Positions 12,085 to 13,440 of a stretch of 13,440 bases of DNA are shown here, in pieces; position 1 is the first letter of the stretch, and each line of letters opens with the position of its first letter. Made by a program: the position numbers and the translations under genes. Below the pieces are notes generated by a model that saw only the letters and a list, made by a program, of their open reading frames with translations, made no database searches and had not been told where the DNA came from. The stretch is from DATGEO01 sp035310015 (GTDB lineage: Bacteria > Chloroflexota > Dormibacteria > Dormibacterales > Dormibacteraceae), in assembly GCA_035310015.1 (NCBI GenBank), contig DATGEO010000103.1:1-13440 (forward strand), written 5' to 3'.

Positions 12085-13035
12085 CTAGAAGATCTCCACC
12101 TGCTGGCCGAGGCCTCGCGCCTCCGCCGCCGGCAGCACCGTCGAGGCCGCGGCGAGGTCCCATAGGGCGAGCCCGTGCGACTCGAACAGGGTGATCCCAG
12201 GCTGCTCCGGCGGCTTCCAGCCGCCCGTCAGGACGCTGCTCAGCTCGACCGCCCGCTCCCACTCGAACTTGCCCGCGTCGTGCGCGGCGATGAGGTCCCC
12301 GCTCTCCACACGCGCGGTGGCGAGCTGGTCGACCACGATGGTCTGTGCCCGCTCCACGAGCTCGGCCGGAATCTCGGACCGGATCGCAAAGTTGGATCCC
12401 GCACCGACCACGAGCGCCGCGTCGGTGATCCAGCCGGCGTCGAGCACAGGCGTCGCGCTGGTGGTGATCGTGACCACGACGCCCGCGCCGCGAACCGCCG
12501 CCTCGGCGCTGGCGGCCGCGACCACGTTCAGGCCGAGGGCCGTGGCTCGCTCGGCGGCGAACGCTTCGCGCCTCGCCTGGTCGCGCCCGAACACGCGGAG
12601 CTCGGAGATCTCGAGCACCCGCGATAGGGCCAGCGACTGGGTCCTGGCCTGGTGCCCGGTTCCGATCAACGCGACGGCCAGCGGGCCCTTCGGCGCCAGC
12701 GCCCGCGCGGCCACCGCGGTGGCCGCCCCAGTGCGGTAGGCCCCAAGGAGATCGGCGTCGATGAGCGCGGACAGCGTTCCGTCGAGGCCGAACACCGTGA
12801 CCAGGAAGCGCGCTTTGCCGTCCGCCACCGAGTAGGCCTTCAATCCCATGCAGCCGCCGCCCGGGTAGGCGGCGAACATGACGTTCAGCAGCGCGCCAGG
12901 CGCGAACGCCCTCCGGCGCGGCTCGTTCTGGGCCGTGCCCTCGCCGAGCTCGCGCATCGCCGCCGTGACCGCCGCGATCACCGCGTCCATGTCCACGACT
13001 CGCGCGACGTCGTCCTCGCGCAGGATGCGGGTCAC
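12085..13035 (-). CDS. Ornithine cyclodeaminase/mu-crystallin family protein
   Basis: A 316-residue NAD(P)-binding protein. Family features are K66 in GLKAYSV, R101-T102 in GAYRTGAATAVAARALAP, the dinucleotide loop GTGHQA (125-130), GSN (213-215), and the C-terminal TLFESHGLALWDLAAA segment (282-297). At the GSN position true ornithine cyclodeaminases and alanine dehydrogenases carry a catalytic Asp (GADSPGK-like), so this protein belongs to the subgroup lacking it. Ornithine cyclisation is therefore unlikely; an imine or ketimine reductase or amino-acid dehydrogenase activity is possible. The start is GTG 13035, exactly 7 nt after a TATTCT hexamer, with no Shine-Dalgarno, hence probably leaderless. 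It is divergent from the homoserine dehydrogenase gene and convergent with the anti-sigma-like gene. Confidence 0.9.
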   Translation of the reverse strand: MTRILREDDVARVVDMDAVIAAVTAAMRELGEGTAQNEPRRRAFAPGALLNVMFAAYPGGGCMGLKAYSVADGKARFLVTVFGLDGTLSALIDADLLGAYRTGAATAVAARALAPKGPLAVALIGTGHQARTQSLALSRVLEISELRVFGRDQARREAFAAERATALGLNVVAAASAEAAVRGAGVVVTITTSATPVLDAGWITDAALVVGAGSNFAIRSEIPAELVERAQTIVVDQLATARVESGDLIAAHDAGKFEWERAVELSSVLTGGWKPPEQPGITLFESHGLALWDLAAASTVLPAAEARGLGQQVEIF

Positions 13036-13041
13036 GGCAGG

Positions 13042-13047
13042 GAGAAT
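13042..13047 (+). promoter_or_regulatory. Possible -10 hexamer GAGAAT of homoserine dehydrogenase gene
   Basis: GAGAAT shares A2, A4, A5 and T6 with the consensus and ends 8 nt before ATG 13056. It lies almost exactly opposite the TATTCT box of the divergent gene. An AGGGAG at 13039-13044, 11 nt from the ATG, is a weak alternative ribosome site. Confidence 0.3.
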
Positions 13048-13048
13048 A
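13043..13048 (-). promoter_or_regulatory. -10 hexamer TATTCT, leaderless promoter of mu-crystallin-family gene
   Basis: TATTCT on the minus strand ends 7 nt before GTG 13035, and no ribosome site is present. No TTGACA-like box is seen at the usual distance, which falls inside the start of the homoserine dehydrogenase gene. Confidence 0.5.
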
Positions 13049-13055
13049 GCGCCCT

Positions 13056-13440
13056 ATGGCAGCGGGCTCCCTGAACGTTGGTTTGATCGGGCTGGGCACG
13101 GTCGGCTCCCGGGTCGCCGAGCGGATGCTCACCTGGCAGCCGCAGCTGGCCCGGCGCGCGGGCGTCGAGCTGTGCCTGCGGCGGGTCCTTGTCCGCGACC
13201 TGGACAAGCCGCGCTCCGTGGCCGTTGCGCGCGACCTCCTGACCGACCAGCCCGACGCGCTCCTGGACGACCCATCGATCGACGTCCTGGTCGAGGTGGC
13301 GGGCGGCGACCAGCCGATGCACACCTACCTCGAGCGAGCGATTCGCGCCGGCAAGCACGTGGTGACGGCGAACAAGGTCGTCATGGCCAACCACGGACCG
13401 GAGCTGCTGAGCCTGGCCGCGGAGAAGAACGTCGACATCT
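13056..13440 (+). CDS. hom: Homoserine dehydrogenase (5' part)
   Basis: The frame from ATG 13056 stays open to the window edge, giving the N-terminal 128 residues. It shows a Rossmann NAD(P)-binding motif (GLIGLGTVGSRVAERM, residues 9-24), the homoserine dehydrogenase segment VLVEVAGG (77-84), and AIRAGKHVVTANKVVMANHG (95-114) with K107. The enzyme reduces aspartate semialdehyde to homoserine for threonine and methionine synthesis. The N-terminus begins directly with the Rossmann fold, so it is the monofunctional type, not fused to an N-terminal aspartokinase. A C-terminal ACT domain cannot be judged because the gene is cut. Only 20 bp separate its start from that of the divergent mu-crystallin-family gene. 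Confidence 0.9.
   Translation, partial: MAAGSLNVGLIGLGTVGSRVAERMLTWQPQLARRAGVELCLRRVLVRDLDKPRSVAVARDLLTDQPDALLDDPSIDVLVEVAGGDQPMHTYLERAIRAGKHVVTANKVVMANHGPELLSLAAEKNVDI

Noticed and set aside
12085..13440. Mobile element or horizontally acquired island in the right part
   Set aside because: tRNA genes can be integration sites, but there is no integrase, no duplicated tRNA 3' end and no shift in base composition visible near 10952-11144 or beyond.

Overview
The window is very GC-rich, gene-dense bacterial chromosome with short intergenic gaps and GTG or TTG start codons at several genes. It holds three tRNA genes, all with genome-encoded CCA ends. Several operon-leading genes have a TANNNT -10 hexamer ending only 7-8 nt before the start codon and no Shine-Dalgarno, which indicates leaderless mRNAs. 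Together with the gene content (PrsW-type protease, YbjJ-type MFS carrier, M29 aminopeptidase, AlkK-like acyl-CoA ligase, PknB-type kinase) this suggests a monoderm-type lineage such as Chloroflexota, Dormibacterota or a deep Actinomycetota branch. The phylum is inference; no rRNA or ribosomal protein gene is present.

Left part (1-4000): the 3' end of a ferric-reductase-like membrane protein (+) faces a two-gene operon (-) made of a single-pass membrane protein and a PrsW-family intramembrane protease. Between them lies a 206-bp element with 40-bp imperfect terminal inverted repeats (413-618). A 37-bp divergent promoter region separates the PrsW operon from an MFS transporter gene (+), which overlaps a small gene with a Rho_N-like domain.

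Middle (4000-10130): an M29 aminopeptidase (-) sits 14 nt downstream of tRNA-Leu(CAG) (-). Upstream of these is the most unusual gene of the window, a 928-residue fusion (-) of a PknB-type Ser/Thr kinase, a Cys/His metal-binding cluster, an unrecognised middle region, a winged-helix-like segment and an AAA+ ATPase. It is followed by an AlkK-like fatty-acyl-CoA ligase (-).

Right part (10080-13440): a PHP-domain phosphoesterase (+), a pair of palindromic repeats, tRNA-Arg(TCG) and tRNA-Leu(GAG) (+), an ECF sigma factor overlapping a small single-pass membrane protein (+), an ornithine-cyclodeaminase/mu-crystallin-family gene (-), and the 5' end of a homoserine dehydrogenase gene (+), divergent from it with only 20 bp between start codons.

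Most genes are housekeeping or metabolic and do not form one pathway. The signalling themes are the kinase-AAA+ fusion, the PrsW operon and the ECF sigma pair. The best leads for something undescribed are the kinase/zinc/AAA+ fusion, the inverted-repeat element at 413-618 and the palindromic repeats at 10853-10925.
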